Source: Hahella chejuensis KCTC 2396
GTDB lineage: Bacteria; Pseudomonadota; Gammaproteobacteria; Pseudomonadales; Oleiphilaceae
Direction of reading: 5' to 3'
Assembly (NCBI RefSeq): GCF_000012985.1
Contig: NC_007645.1
Coordinates: 1,592,501 to 1,656,500 of the forward strand
Length of the DNA: 64,000 nt
Each line of letters opens with the position of its first letter. Within the stretch, counting starts at the first letter, position 1. The notes beneath the pieces were generated by a model. That model saw only the letters and a list, made by a program, of their open reading frames with translations. It was not told where the DNA came from and did not search any database. Made by a program: the position numbers and the translations under genes. Positions 27,174 through 36,508 of this stretch are shown in pieces.

Positions 27174-27791
27174 CTAGGCGTGATCTGTATCCGCTTCGTT
27201 CAGATGAATAGCGCGGTGCGCAAGACGGCTGACGTCTTCGCTTTGGTGGGTGACCATCAACAGGGTTTTGCCGAATCGTTCCGCTATGGTTTTGGTCCAT
27301 TCGGTCGCGAGACGGCGGGTCTCGGCGTCCAGCTCTGAGAAAGGCTCGTCCAGCAGAATGAGCGGCTCCGGCCGCAGCATAGTTCGCAATAGCGCCGCCC
27401 GCTGTCGCTGTCCCCCGGAGAGTCGGCCTGGAAGTTTGTCCAACTGGTCGGCGATTCCCAAAACCCGGGCTTGCCTGGGGATCTCATATTGCATCGCCGC
27501 TTCCACCCCCAGCTTCAAATTCGCCATCACGGTGAGGTGCTCGAACAGATTGTAGTCCTGAAACAACATGGCGACGGGGCGTTGCTCCGGCGGCGTGTGG
27601 GTCAGGTCGGCGTCTTCCCAGGACAAGTGGCCGGTTTCCGGCGCGACGAAACCGGCGATGGCTTCCAGCAAGGTGGACTTACCCACGCCACTGACGCCCT
27701 GCAGGGCGATGATTTCCCCTTGAGCGACTTGCAGGTCGTAATGCAGAGTGCGGGCGCCCCGCTTAATTTGAAGTGCGCGAATTTCAAGCAT
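27174..27791 (-). CDS. thiQ: Thiamine ABC transporter ATP-binding protein ThiQ
   Basis: A 205-residue ABC ATPase. Walker A is GVSGVGKSTLL, the Q-loop is LFQDYNLFEHL, the signature is LSGGQRQRAALLR, Walker B is LILLDEPFSELD and the switch is VTHQSEDV. It energises uptake of thiamine and TPP with ThiP and ThiB. Its start overlaps the thiP stop by 8 nt, so it is translationally coupled as the last gene of thiBPQ. Confidence 0.93.
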   Translation of the reverse strand: MLEIRALQIKRGARTLHYDLQVAQGEIIALQGVSGVGKSTLLEAIAGFVAPETGHLSWEDADLTHTPPEQRPVAMLFQDYNLFEHLTVMANLKLGVEAAMQYEIPRQARVLGIADQLDKLPGRLSGGQRQRAALLRTMLRPEPLILLDEPFSELDAETRRLATEWTKTIAERFGKTLLMVTHQSEDVSRLAHRAIHLNEADTDHA

Positions 27792-29355
27792 GACGAGGGG
27801 ATTGCTTCTCCAGATAAAAAATCAGCAGGCCGCAGACGCCCAGAAACACCATGGAGGCCAGTGAGGCCTCTGTCAGCCGATAGGTGCTGGCGTAGCCGTA
27901 AATCAGCCAGGGCAGGGTGACGAAATCCTGACTGCCGAAAATTGAGTAAATCGCCACGTCTCCCATGGCCAGCATAGCCACGAACGCGGCGGCGGTGCGA
28001 ATGGCCGGAGCCATATAGCTCCATTCGATACGTCGACGCCGCCACGAGGTCAATTTCAGTGACTGAGCCAGGCGATGATATTGACTGTCGAAGTTCAATA
28101 GCGCCGGCTTTAGTTGGGACGCCGCGAACGGGACGGTAATCAAACCGTTGATCAACGCCACCAGCCACATGCCCCAGTGATCCAGGTCCAGGTGGGGCAA
28201 CAGCAATACGAACAGACCGACGGACAGCACCATGGCGGGCACAGCCAGCGAATGCGAGGTAAGCCAGTCCAGCCATAACGCGGTGGAAGAGCCCTGCAGG
28301 CGAGCGCGACGATAGGGACGCAGGGCGCTGTAGGCGAGACTGATCGACAGTGCGGTGGAAATGGCGCCGAGCCCCAGCGTCACCAGCAGAGGACGGCTGA
28401 GGGAGCTCCAGAACGTCATATCGGCGGCGCCGTCGATGACGCGTGGAATCAACGCCAGCAGCGGCGCTAGTAGAAACAGCCAGCAACAGCCGTAAAGCGC
28501 CCGGTAAGCAAGCGCTTCAGGGCGCGTTGCGGTCGGCCTTAACTGAGTCGGCGCCGAGGCTGGGCTGAGCCAGGATACTTTGCCGCAGAATGACACCAGT
28601 AGAAAGGCGGAGCCTGCGATCAACAACTGCACCCAGGCCAGAGCCAGGGCTTCGGAAATATTGAAGTCGTATTTCAACGCCTGATAGATCGCAACTTCCA
28701 GCGTGGTGGCTTTGGGACCGCCGCCCAGCGCCAGCACCACTGCGAAGCTGTTGAAACAAATGACGAAAATAAACCCCAGCAGCAACCAGGTTGAGCTGTG
28801 CGTAGCGGCCCACTCCAACTGTAGAAACCGTTGCATGCGCGTCAATTTGAGCTGGCGCGCCAGCCGCCAGCTGGCGTCGGGGATGGACTGCAGGCGCAGA
28901 TACAGGGTGCGTACTGCAAACGGCAGATTAAGATAGACATGCGCGATCAAAATGCCGCTCAGCCCGTACAGATTCCAGTCTTCTCCCAGCAAAGGACTGA
29001 GGCTGCCGGATCGTCCCAGCAGGCTGATGATGCCGGTAATTACGATCAATGTCGGCATGACGAAACAGAGCACGCACAGGCTGAGAAAGACGCGTTTGTG
29101 CAAGCTGTCTTTGAGGTAACTGAGCGCCAGCGCCGCCGGCCAGGCCAGCGCCACCGACACTAATGCGCTCAGCGTCGCCTGCAACAGGGTGAAGCGTAGG
29201 ATGGCGAGAAAGTAAGGATCGCTGAAATAGCTCCAGTCAAATTCGTTACGATTGAATCCAATCAGTCCGCCGAAGGCCAGGGCCGTTGCGATGGCGACAA
29301 AACACAGGGCGGGCCAGCCGGCCCATTTTCCTGTCGTGAACGCGCCCTGTTTCAT
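27784..29355 (-). CDS. thiP: Thiamine ABC transporter permease ThiP
   Basis: A 523-residue inner-membrane permease with two homologous halves, each with about six hydrophobic segments and an EAA-type loop (EWAATHSSTW in the first; WSYMAPAIRTA in the second). Start ATG 29355 (MKQGAFTTGKWAGWP) is chosen. The open frame goes back to 29445, but that part overlaps the end of thiB and does not resemble the family. It is the middle gene of thiBPQ. Confidence 0.92.
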   Translation of the reverse strand: MKQGAFTTGKWAGWPALCFVAIATALAFGGLIGFNRNEFDWSYFSDPYFLAILRFTLLQATLSALVSVALAWPAALALSYLKDSLHKRVFLSLCVLCFVMPTLIVITGIISLLGRSGSLSPLLGEDWNLYGLSGILIAHVYLNLPFAVRTLYLRLQSIPDASWRLARQLKLTRMQRFLQLEWAATHSSTWLLLGFIFVICFNSFAVVLALGGGPKATTLEVAIYQALKYDFNISEALALAWVQLLIAGSAFLLVSFCGKVSWLSPASAPTQLRPTATRPEALAYRALYGCCWLFLLAPLLALIPRVIDGAADMTFWSSLSRPLLVTLGLGAISTALSISLAYSALRPYRRARLQGSSTALWLDWLTSHSLAVPAMVLSVGLFVLLLPHLDLDHWGMWLVALINGLITVPFAASQLKPALLNFDSQYHRLAQSLKLTSWRRRRIEWSYMAPAIRTAAAFVAMLAMGDVAIYSIFGSQDFVTLPWLIYGYASTYRLTEASLASMVFLGVCGLLIFYLEKQSPRHA

Positions 29356-29408
29356 CAAAATACAACCTGCATGGAAAAGGGATAAACTAAGATTAGCGGC
29401 GGCGTCGC

Positions 29409-30428
29409 TTATTGCGAAACGGCGCCGCGCCACTCCTTGATCCATGCTTTGCGGTTCGCAGCGATATACTCCGGCGTCAGCTCAATGGATTTGGGCTGAA
29501 TCAGCGTGTCGAAGGCCTCAGGCAGTTTGACTCCCTTGCGGACCGGCAGCATCCAATTCGTGACGGGGATGATTTCCTGGGCTTCCTGTGAAATCAGAAA
29601 ATTAAGAAAGCGGTTGGCCAGCTCTTTCTTTTCGCTGTTTGCTGCGATGGCGGCGACTTCCACTTGCATTACATGGCCTTCGCTGAACAGGGCCGCTTTG
29701 TATTGCGTCTTATCTTCCGCCACCTGGTGATAGGCCGGGGAAGTGCTGTAGCTGAGCACATAATCCGCGTCGCCTTCCAGGAACATGCTGTAGGCCTCCC
29801 ACCAGCCTTTGGTGACGGTGACGGTATGTTGCGCCAGCTTTTTCCAGGCGCTTTCCGCCTGATCGCCGTAAGCGCTCTTCATCCACATCATCATGCCCTG
29901 ACCCGGCGTGCTGGTGCGGGGGTCCTGATAGATGACGGACGCGGAGGAATCCACCAGCTCCTGCAGAGATTGCGCCGGTTGCTTTATCTTTTGACTGTCA
30001 TAGATGAAGGAGAAATAGCCGTAGTCGAAAGGCACGAAGTCTTTATCGCTCCACTTCAATTCCGGCGTCAGGGCGTCAAAGGCCACTGCGTGCGGTTGCA
30101 CCAGACCTTCTTTACGGGTTTCTTCTATCAGTCCCGTGTCCAGTCCTAAAACCACATCTGCTTTGGCCTTCTTGCCTTCGATGCGCAGTCGGTTGAGAAT
30201 GCTGACCCCGTCTTCCAGGGCGACGAATTTCACATCGCACTGGCAAGTGGCTTCGAAGCCTTTCTCCAGCGCAGGGCCGGGGCCCCATTCGCTGACGAAG
30301 GAGTCGTAGGTATAGACCGTCAGTTCTTCCGCCGCGCTGGCGCTGGCGGCGAAAGCGGCGGCTGAAACAGCGATAAGCGAATGGGCTAATCGGGAAAATG
30401 AAACTGCGCGGGTAAACAGATGGTGCAT
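29409..30428 (-). CDS. thiB: Thiamine-binding periplasmic protein ThiB
   Basis: A 339-residue protein with a signal peptide (about 1-31, ending ASASA) and a type II periplasmic binding fold: LTVYTYDSFVSEWGPG at the mature N-terminus, VVLGLDTGLIEE, and the YQDPRTSTPG hinge region. It captures thiamine, TMP or TPP for ThiPQ. Start ATG 30428 has GGAG 8 nt upstream; the longer frame to 30578 would run through the riboswitch leader. It is the first gene of the operon and is regulated by the TPP riboswitch just upstream. Confidence 0.94.
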   Translation of the reverse strand: MHHLFTRAVSFSRLAHSLIAVSAAAFAASASAAEELTVYTYDSFVSEWGPGPALEKGFEATCQCDVKFVALEDGVSILNRLRIEGKKAKADVVLGLDTGLIEETRKEGLVQPHAVAFDALTPELKWSDKDFVPFDYGYFSFIYDSQKIKQPAQSLQELVDSSASVIYQDPRTSTPGQGMMMWMKSAYGDQAESAWKKLAQHTVTVTKGWWEAYSMFLEGDADYVLSYSTSPAYHQVAEDKTQYKAALFSEGHVMQVEVAAIAANSEKKELANRFLNFLISQEAQEIIPVTNWMLPVRKGVKLPEAFDTLIQPKSIELTPEYIAANRKAWIKEWRGAVSQ

Positions 30429-30489
30429 GGAGGCTCCTCTAAACAGCGAGGCGCGGAAGCGGCGGCTTGATCCAGAAGTGGACTTGCCG

Positions 30490-30613
30490 GCCTCATTTCC
30501 TACGCCAGCATTAACTGGATCAGGTTCTACGGGTACACTCTCAGCCTGACAGGCGTGTGTTCGAGCGCAATGGCGCATCGAATGAACGCGGCGGAGTCAG
30601 GCGCCCCGATGAG
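30490..30613 (-). promoter_or_regulatory. TPP riboswitch (THI element) controlling thiBPQ
   Basis: On the minus strand the THI-box consensus is plain: GGGGCGCCTG at the 5' side, GGCTGAGAG, then GTAGAACCTGATCC, and TTAATGCTGGCGTAGG at the 3' side. The pyrimidine-sensing CTGAGA and the pyrophosphate-sensing GCGTAGG segments are intact. About 60 nt separate it from the thiB start, enough for an expression platform that occludes the ribosome site. TPP binding should repress uptake genes. Confidence 0.93.
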
Positions 30614-30735
30614 ACTGCCCGGATTCTAACCAAAAGCGATGGCGCAATCTACGCGGATGCAGAATATTTTGCTGCGGGGAAACTCTGTCTGCGGCGTCGC
30701 AATGCGAGTAAACCTTAACAAGGAGTCAAGACGGG

Positions 30736-31296
30736 ATGGCGTTTACAAAGATGGAAACCGAGCGTTTAACGCTGCGGGTGGTGAGTCCGGAGGACGGTCC
30801 GGCGCTAAACCGGACGATTATAGAATCTCTGGATCAATTACAGCCATGGCTGGACTGGATGACGCCGCCGCCGAGCGTGGAGGAAACCTCCCGTTGGTGC
30901 AGGCAGGCTTACGCTCGCTATCTATTGGAGGAAGAAGTGAACCTGATGCTTCTGCGTAAGGAAGACGGCGCTTTGGCGGGAGTTTGCGGTTTACGTAAAG
31001 CCAACGCCGTCTTACGTCATCATGAAGTGGGCTATTGGGGGGCGGCGCGTCTGCAAGGGGCTGGTTATATGACCGAAGGCGTGAAGGCTTTGGTGGAATA
31101 TGCGCTGCTTGAGCTGGCGGCCAGCCGGGTTTATCTGACCACGGACGAACGTAATCTGAGTAGCCGCAAACTGGCTGAACGCGCCGGATTTCAGCTTGAG
31201 GGCGTGCTGCGCAACGAACGCATGGATAACCATGGACAGTTTCGTAACACCTGCGTGTACGCGAGAATTGCGGCGGGAAACTGGACCACTCATTAA
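30736..31296 (+). CDS. GNAT family acetyltransferase, RimJ/RimL-like
   Basis: A 186-residue acetyltransferase of the RimJ/RimL/SpeG-like group. It has an N-terminal METERLTLRVVSPED strand-helix, then EVGYWGAARLQGAGYMTEGVKALVEYAL (the acetyl-CoA-binding helix region) and NLSSRKLAERAGFQLEG, the classic C-terminal GNAT motif. Likely substrates are N-terminal amino groups of ribosomal proteins or a small amine. An AAGGAGT ribosome site precedes the ATG. It is transcribed away from thiBPQ. Confidence 0.88.
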   Translation: MAFTKMETERLTLRVVSPEDGPALNRTIIESLDQLQPWLDWMTPPPSVEETSRWCRQAYARYLLEEEVNLMLLRKEDGALAGVCGLRKANAVLRHHEVGYWGAARLQGAGYMTEGVKALVEYALLELAASRVYLTTDERNLSSRKLAERAGFQLEGVLRNERMDNHGQFRNTCVYARIAAGNWTTH

Positions 31297-31310
31297 CCTG
31301 GACTTCCCAT

Positions 31311-31458
31311 TATTAATATGGCAATGATATTGGCATGTTAATAGTCAGGCGCATGGATGCGCCTGCGCGGCGGCCAGCCGCGGGAGACAGGGCCTGACCT
31401 GTGCAGGCCCTGTCGTTGCAGACAAATAGAAGGAAGCTATTTGTCTGCCTGATTAATA
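31311..31458 (+). repeat. 148-bp TA-flanked structured repeat, copy B
   Basis: A full copy, bounded by TATTAA and TTAATA. Compared with copies A and D, the second hairpin is perfect here (CAGGCGCA / TGCGCCTG with loop TGGA). The copy ends 14 nt before the ATG of the phosphotransferase gene, so if transcribed it would form most of that gene's leader. Confidence 0.94.
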
Positions 31459-31472
31459 ACAACGAGAACGGC

Positions 31473-32291
31473 ATGAGCGATACCCTACAGTCACAAGAGC
31501 CCACGCAACGCCCGTTTGTTGCGGAGCGGCTGCGGGCGGCTGACGCATTTGTGGGGATGGAGATGGACTGGCGGCTCATGCCGGCGTCTGGGCACAGCAA
31601 TATGCTGTTTCGAGCGCAAGGGCCGCAAGGGGATTTGGTGCTTCGCATAAACGCCAGTTCCCTGCGCGCCTTTGGCGTTGACCGACGGCTAGAAGCTGAG
31701 GCGCTGCAATTGATCCAGGGCGCCGACTGGGCCCCGCGAGTGCTCTGCAACGCCTGGCGGGAAGGCTGGCTGTTGATGGCCCACCATGGCGTCAGTTTGA
31801 CCGAGGCAGGGGAGACTGACGCTTCGCATTCTGGCCAACAATTGCTGTCGTTCATCTCGGATCTGCAACGCATCACCGAGGGCCCTGCGTTCGATTACCA
31901 GGCATTGATCGCGCTCTATCGCCGTCATATAAAGGAGCGCGCCGACGCTTCCGCTCATACAGAACGCCTGCTGGAACTGGAAGCGGCGTTCTCCGCTATT
32001 CCCTCCGATACGATGACACTCACCCATCATGATCTGCACTCCGGCAACCTGTGTCTGGATCAAGGACAGTTAGTCGTGCTGGACTGGGAATACGCCGGCC
32101 TGGGATGGCCCTGGCTGGACATGGCCTCGCTCCTGCAACACCATGACCTGGAAGCGGATGACCTATACGCCTTGCCCGCCTGCGCCAACTTGAGCGCAAC
32201 GGAAATCGAACAGAGACTGCAACTTGCCGCGCATATCAATCAACTCCTTGAGCAACTTTGGTTTGCGGTAAGAGAGGAGCAAACCGGGTGA
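31473..32291 (+). CDS. APH/choline kinase-like small-molecule phosphotransferase
   Basis: A 272-residue kinase-fold phosphotransferase. The catalytic loop is THHDLHSGNLCLD (Brenner-type HxDxxxxN) and the metal-binding segment is VVLDWEYAGLGWPWLDMASL. Such enzymes phosphorylate choline, thiamine, sugars or aminoglycosides. Similarity in size and the nearby thi operon make thiamine kinase (ThiK) a possibility, but co-regulation is not shown. The start at 31473 (MSDTLQSQEP) is preceded by GAGAACGG; an upstream in-frame start lies inside the repeat and is rejected. Confidence 0.82.
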   Translation: MSDTLQSQEPTQRPFVAERLRAADAFVGMEMDWRLMPASGHSNMLFRAQGPQGDLVLRINASSLRAFGVDRRLEAEALQLIQGADWAPRVLCNAWREGWLLMAHHGVSLTEAGETDASHSGQQLLSFISDLQRITEGPAFDYQALIALYRRHIKERADASAHTERLLELEAAFSAIPSDTMTLTHHDLHSGNLCLDQGQLVVLDWEYAGLGWPWLDMASLLQHHDLEADDLYALPACANLSATEIEQRLQLAAHINQLLEQLWFAVREEQTG

Positions 32292-32503
32292 ATATAATGG
32301 AGTCCGCAGCAGCTACACGCTAGATTCTCTCAAACACTTCAGATATCGAAGCTGTCAGTCAAGAGTACTATGCCCTCCGAATGATGTATCCAAGCGGCAA
32401 TGGAAATTAAAATAAACTTGCATTGTAACGGTTTGTTTCGCTTCTTCCTTCGCCGTAATAACTGTCATGAGCGGTAAAGGCGGATTATTAGGGATGTATT
32501 CGC

Positions 32504-34195
32504 ATGTATTCCACTCGTCAGTACGAGTTCAAACATTGGACAGATTTAACCATTGTTGACTTGTCTTTTGTTGAGTCTCCATTCTTCGCCGCCAGCTACG
32601 CTGAACGCTGTTTAAACCATGATATGAAGATCAACGATATTGTCGGTAACCTTTCAGGTTCCCATTTTCGCTCTGCTTTCGGCGCCTTTCCTGGGCGAGG
32701 GACGCCGCACTTTCGGAAATGGAAGGAAGATTTCGTCAGGCTGGTTGAGCGCGGCGACATTCTTCTGGTGTTTAAAGACGGTAAAAAGCCATTTAGTCCG
32801 ATTGCAAGGCAGGAAGACGAAGGCGTCTTTCCTACAAACTCAGATCCTGTATTGGCTGAGCGACTGATCGCTCGGGCGAACCCAGAGCCACCTCCGCCGC
32901 CAGTATTAAACGGACTACTAAAAGACATTCCCTCATTGAACGGTAATTTGTGGTGGGAAAGTGTTCCTGCCGAACGCCGTAATTATCTCCCCCCGCCATC
33001 CAAAAGGTCTGAAACGCCTGAGATCGCTCAAGCAGAACCTGATGAGGCGACCAGTCTGACCGAGGATGAGCGTGAGGAGGCCTACAGGGAATTCTGGGAA
33101 GCCAAAAAACAAGGAGACGCCTCCGCTATTCTGACAATGGAAGAAAAGTTGGGGGGTGAGTTTTACCACTCGCTGGAAACAGGCGGGGGTGGCCCTTTCG
33201 GGAAGTACTATGCTATACCGAAGGAGCGAGCGGAGCTGATGCTGGAAGGGCTACGCGTCATTGAACGGGGAAGCCCCATTGACGATGTAAGAGCATTCGA
33301 TAACAAGATCAGAAACATCCGTAAAGACCTGATCAACGCCAGTTCAGACCCAATTGTCGCCAGACGCAGCATCGAAGTCAGTTCACTGGAAGGACTAAGC
33401 GAACGCGTAGCATTGGAAGACGTCGGCTCATTTGTCACCGAAATTCCACCCAGACTGGGAGAGTTGGAAGAGATCTATGCTGGGGCCATTACTGCAGTGG
33501 TTGGGCATCCGGCGCTGATGAAAGTGGGAGATGCAACTGTAAAAAAGGTCTCAAGCCCTTTTAGTGAGAAGAAATATATAGGAGGCGCAGCTGGGGGAAA
33601 TGGTTCTATCTATAGTCATGCTCTAGAAGATGCTGGCTTCTTTAAACCTATAAAGGACTTACCTTCAACAAGAGAGGGGCTGGAACTTGCGACTCGTCGA
33701 ATTGAAGAGTTGGTTAAACATTATGCTCCCGAGTTAGATATATCGCGAATTAAGTTCATACCTAACTACAATTTTCCACAGCGCTTTCCTGGAGAGTTTG
33801 CTGGGTATGGGAAGTTCATTCCTGATAACTCAAGAGGTGGTTACAACGAGTTAATTTCATTTGATGCGCATAAATCCGGTCAAAGATCAATAGCAGATGC
33901 GAAGGGTAACGTAATCGTCGAATTCGACCCAGAGATTCTTCGGAATGATGCTGGTGCTCTTGCTATTTTTACTCATGAAGCATACGAGATTAACGCACTA
34001 AAAAGACTATTTGATGAAGAAGGCGAAATATCTCTGCAAACATATGTTAGCAAGATAAATGGCTTTTCCAGCAACAACTATCATGGAAAAGCCGTTCTTA
34101 GGGGCGACCAAGCAGCTGCTAAGCATATGATTGATGAGGGCGATGCTACAGTTGAGCAAATCACAGAAGTGTTCAAAAACAAGTATTTCAGATAG
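32504..34195 (+). CDS. Candidate polymorphic toxin with variable C-terminal domain
   Basis: A 563-residue protein of three parts. Residues 1-125 are a compact N-terminal domain (from YEFKHWTDLTIVDLSF to DILLVFKDG) of unknown family. Residues 125-340 are a Pro/Glu-rich and helical linker. Residues 345-563 are a C-terminal domain with FTHEAYEINALKRLF, where HExxE could bind metal, and NNYHGKAVLRGDQAAAKHMID. The DNA of this last part is visibly AT-richer than the first part and its neighbours, and it is followed after 10 nt by a small AT-rich gene. That is the layout of a swapped toxin tip with its immunity gene. No signal peptide is present, so delivery by a type VI-like system is possible but unsupported here. 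Confidence 0.6.
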   Translation: MYSTRQYEFKHWTDLTIVDLSFVESPFFAASYAERCLNHDMKINDIVGNLSGSHFRSAFGAFPGRGTPHFRKWKEDFVRLVERGDILLVFKDGKKPFSPIARQEDEGVFPTNSDPVLAERLIARANPEPPPPPVLNGLLKDIPSLNGNLWWESVPAERRNYLPPPSKRSETPEIAQAEPDEATSLTEDEREEAYREFWEAKKQGDASAILTMEEKLGGEFYHSLETGGGGPFGKYYAIPKERAELMLEGLRVIERGSPIDDVRAFDNKIRNIRKDLINASSDPIVARRSIEVSSLEGLSERVALEDVGSFVTEIPPRLGELEEIYAGAITAVVGHPALMKVGDATVKKVSSPFSEKKYIGGAAGGNGSIYSHALEDAGFFKPIKDLPSTREGLELATRRIEELVKHYAPELDISRIKFIPNYNFPQRFPGEFAGYGKFIPDNSRGGYNELISFDAHKSGQRSIADAKGNVIVEFDPEILRNDAGALAIFTHEAYEINALKRLFDEEGEISLQTYVSKINGFSSNNYHGKAVLRGDQAAAKHMIDEGDATVEQITEVFKNKYFR

Positions 34196-34205
34196 CGAGG
34201 GTAAG

Positions 34206-34478
34206 GTGAAAATTGAAGATATAGTGCAAGACTTTGAAGAGTACAGGTGCGACAAAACCAGTGCCGCTCTGGATATTGCCGAACTGATAATTCTTGAAAA
34301 GCGCCCTGAAAAAATAAGCACGCTTCCTGGTGAGATAAAAGAAGAAATTAATACTTTGATTCGGGTTTATGAAAATGAGGGCGCTGTGAAAATAGTGACA
34401 AGTTCAGGTTTAGAGCATGATTTTACAGAGCTGGCCAAAGGACTCTGTGACGTCATCAAGCGCTATTCCAAGAGTTAA
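34206..34478 (+). CDS. Small protein, candidate immunity partner of the preceding toxin
   Basis: A 90-residue helical, cytosolic protein of unknown family. The GTG start at 34206 (VKIEDIVQDFEEY) has AGCGAGG 5 nt upstream and lies 10 nt after the toxin stop. An in-frame ATG at 34131 overlaps the toxin gene in another frame and is less likely. It is AT-rich like the 3' part of the toxin gene and unlike the histidine kinase gene beyond it. Length and position fit an immunity protein; this rests on context only. Confidence 0.6.
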   Translation: MKIEDIVQDFEEYRCDKTSAALDIAELIILEKRPEKISTLPGEIKEEINTLIRVYENEGAVKIVTSSGLEHDFTELAKGLCDVIKRYSKS

Positions 34479-34548
34479 CGTCCAAGGGAAGCTAATCTGT
34501 CTCCAGTTGGGCTTAATTTGTTCATATTGAAGATATTTTTCATCGACT

Positions 34549-36498
34549 CTAATAAGTTATAGACGCATCACGAGATCCAAAGTCGGCTTCTTTCTCTTCT
34601 TCTTTTTTTTCTTCATCGGGCTTTTCTGTGGCGGGGGCGTGTAGCGGTAGTTCTATTTTGACGACGCAGCCGTGTCCGATGGCGCTGGAAATGTTGATAG
34701 TTCCGCCCAGTACGTTGGTGACCAGTTGGTGCGTCAGGTGCAGTCCCAGGCCGGTGCCGCCCTGGTTGCGTTTGGTGGTGAAGAAAGGGTCGAAGACTTT
34801 GGGCAGGATTTCCGGTGGGATGCCGGCGCCGTTGTCGCGGACCTCTATTTCTGCGACCTGTTCGGTGCGACGTTGAGCGGACAGCCACACGCGACCTTGC
34901 GGCATGTCCTGGAAAGCGTGTTTCATCGCATTATTGACGAGATTCTCCAGCACTTGGCTCAAGGCGCCGGGATAGCTGTCCAGCTCCAGGCCGGGGTCAA
35001 TATCCGTCACCAGTTGGTGTTCTTTTTTGTGAATGCGTAACCAGGTGGTCAGCAGCATATCATCGATCAGGCTTTTTAAAGAGAATACCCGCCGTTCTGC
35101 GCCTGCGCGGTCAGTGGCGAGTTGCTTGAAGCTGTGCACCAATTGCGCCGAGCGATTGAGGTTGCTGAGAATAATGGCGGAACCTTGTTCGAAGCGGGCG
35201 AAGAAGTCGTTCATATCAGAACGGCGCAGGCCGCGCGCAAAGGCGTCTCGCAATTCTTCCGCCTGACGCTGCAGGGAGGAAAGCGTCACCAGAGAGGCGC
35301 CGATGGGCGTGTTCAGTTCATGGGCCACGCCGGCGACCATCATCCCCAGCGAAGCCAGCTTTTCCGCCCTTACCAGCTCGTCTTGGGTATGCATCAGTTT
35401 GTCCAGCGATTCCTGCAACAGGGCGTTGGAGCGCTCCAGTTCGTCGCTACGCGCGCTCAATTGGGCGTTAAGCGTGTCTCTTACGGCGTCGGTCCTGGCG
35501 ATGCGGATGGAAACGAATAACAGGATCACAAAGAGGAGGAAGATCACACCCAGCGTGGCGATCAGGGCTTTTCGCTGTATTGCGGTAATCGCTGCGGCGT
35601 CCACATTCACCACCAGCTTCCAGTATTGGTCCTCCCGGCTCAGGTTCGAGGTGGGTGAGAAGGTGGTGAACAACCATAGTCCCTGATCGTCAGTGAAGGA
35701 GCCGTAACTAGTGCTGTTTATGCGGTCCCAGCCCTCCGGGTGACGCACGCCGAAGCGTAATTCGCTGCGCTTGAACATGAATCCCCATTCATCCTTGGAT
35801 ATGTCGCTTAGCAGCCAGTATCCATTGGCGTTCAGGAGATAAAGGCGCACACTGGCTGGCAGATGCATGTTGCGCAAGGCTTGCAGCATCAGATTAGCTT
35901 TGTAATTCAACACCACCAGACCGTTATGCTCTCCCTCCGGGGTCAAAACTGTCGTCACTACCCGCAGCGCTGGATTATGGGGGATCTGAATGGCGCCTTG
36001 CTCGACATTAAGATCCAGTGGAGAGAAATAAATTTCTTCCGGTTTCAGCGCCATGCCCGAGGTGAAATAGTAGCGATGGCTCTTTTCCTGCAATTGCTCT
36101 TCAGGAATGCGTATCGCCTGAGCGCCAAACATTTCTATTCGTACTATTTCACGGCCGTCAGGCCCTAACCAGCGTACTTGGTCGTAGACGCCGGACGCCT
36201 CGGAGAAGTCCTGCAACAAGGTTTCTGCGCCTTGCTTGTTCTCCGGCGTTGCGTTGCGAAGCGCTTTATTGTGCGCCAGGAAACGAATGTCCGTAGCCAG
36301 ATCGCCGAAATTCCTGGTCATTGTCTCATAGGCTGAACTCAGCGACCTGGAGGCAGTATCCTGCACCGGCGACAGATCGTTATTCAACTGATAGTCATAC
36401 AGAAAAAATGAGAGCGCCAAGAGCAGAATGCTCCAAGGCGCGATCAGTCTCAGCAGGCGCCTGCGAAGATGATAGAGGGACGCTTCCTGGGTGGTCAT
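34549..36498 (-). CDS. Membrane sensor histidine kinase with dCache-like periplasmic domain
   Basis: A 649-residue kinase. A first membrane helix (about 15-35) is followed by a periplasmic double-Cache-like sensor of about 280 residues, a second helix near 330-350, a coiled segment, and a HisKA domain with the phospho-acceptor His in VAGVAHELNTPIG. The HATPase domain has an N-box LVNNAMKHAF, DNGAGIPPE and GTGLGLHLTHQL. It ends in an acidic Glu/Lys tail. I chose ATG 36498 (MTTQEAS); the frame extends to 36543, overlapping the upstream gene. It lies 10 nt downstream of the REC-GGDEF-EAL gene and likely signals to it or with it. Confidence 0.9.
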   Translation of the reverse strand: MTTQEASLYHLRRRLLRLIAPWSILLLALSFFLYDYQLNNDLSPVQDTASRSLSSAYETMTRNFGDLATDIRFLAHNKALRNATPENKQGAETLLQDFSEASGVYDQVRWLGPDGREIVRIEMFGAQAIRIPEEQLQEKSHRYYFTSGMALKPEEIYFSPLDLNVEQGAIQIPHNPALRVVTTVLTPEGEHNGLVVLNYKANLMLQALRNMHLPASVRLYLLNANGYWLLSDISKDEWGFMFKRSELRFGVRHPEGWDRINSTSYGSFTDDQGLWLFTTFSPTSNLSREDQYWKLVVNVDAAAITAIQRKALIATLGVIFLLFVILLFVSIRIARTDAVRDTLNAQLSARSDELERSNALLQESLDKLMHTQDELVRAEKLASLGMMVAGVAHELNTPIGASLVTLSSLQRQAEELRDAFARGLRRSDMNDFFARFEQGSAIILSNLNRSAQLVHSFKQLATDRAGAERRVFSLKSLIDDMLLTTWLRIHKKEHQLVTDIDPGLELDSYPGALSQVLENLVNNAMKHAFQDMPQGRVWLSAQRRTEQVAEIEVRDNGAGIPPEILPKVFDPFFTTKRNQGGTGLGLHLTHQLVTNVLGGTINISSAIGHGCVVKIELPLHAPATEKPDEEKKEEEKEADFGSRDASITY

Positions 36499-36508
36499 GG
36501 TATTCGCG

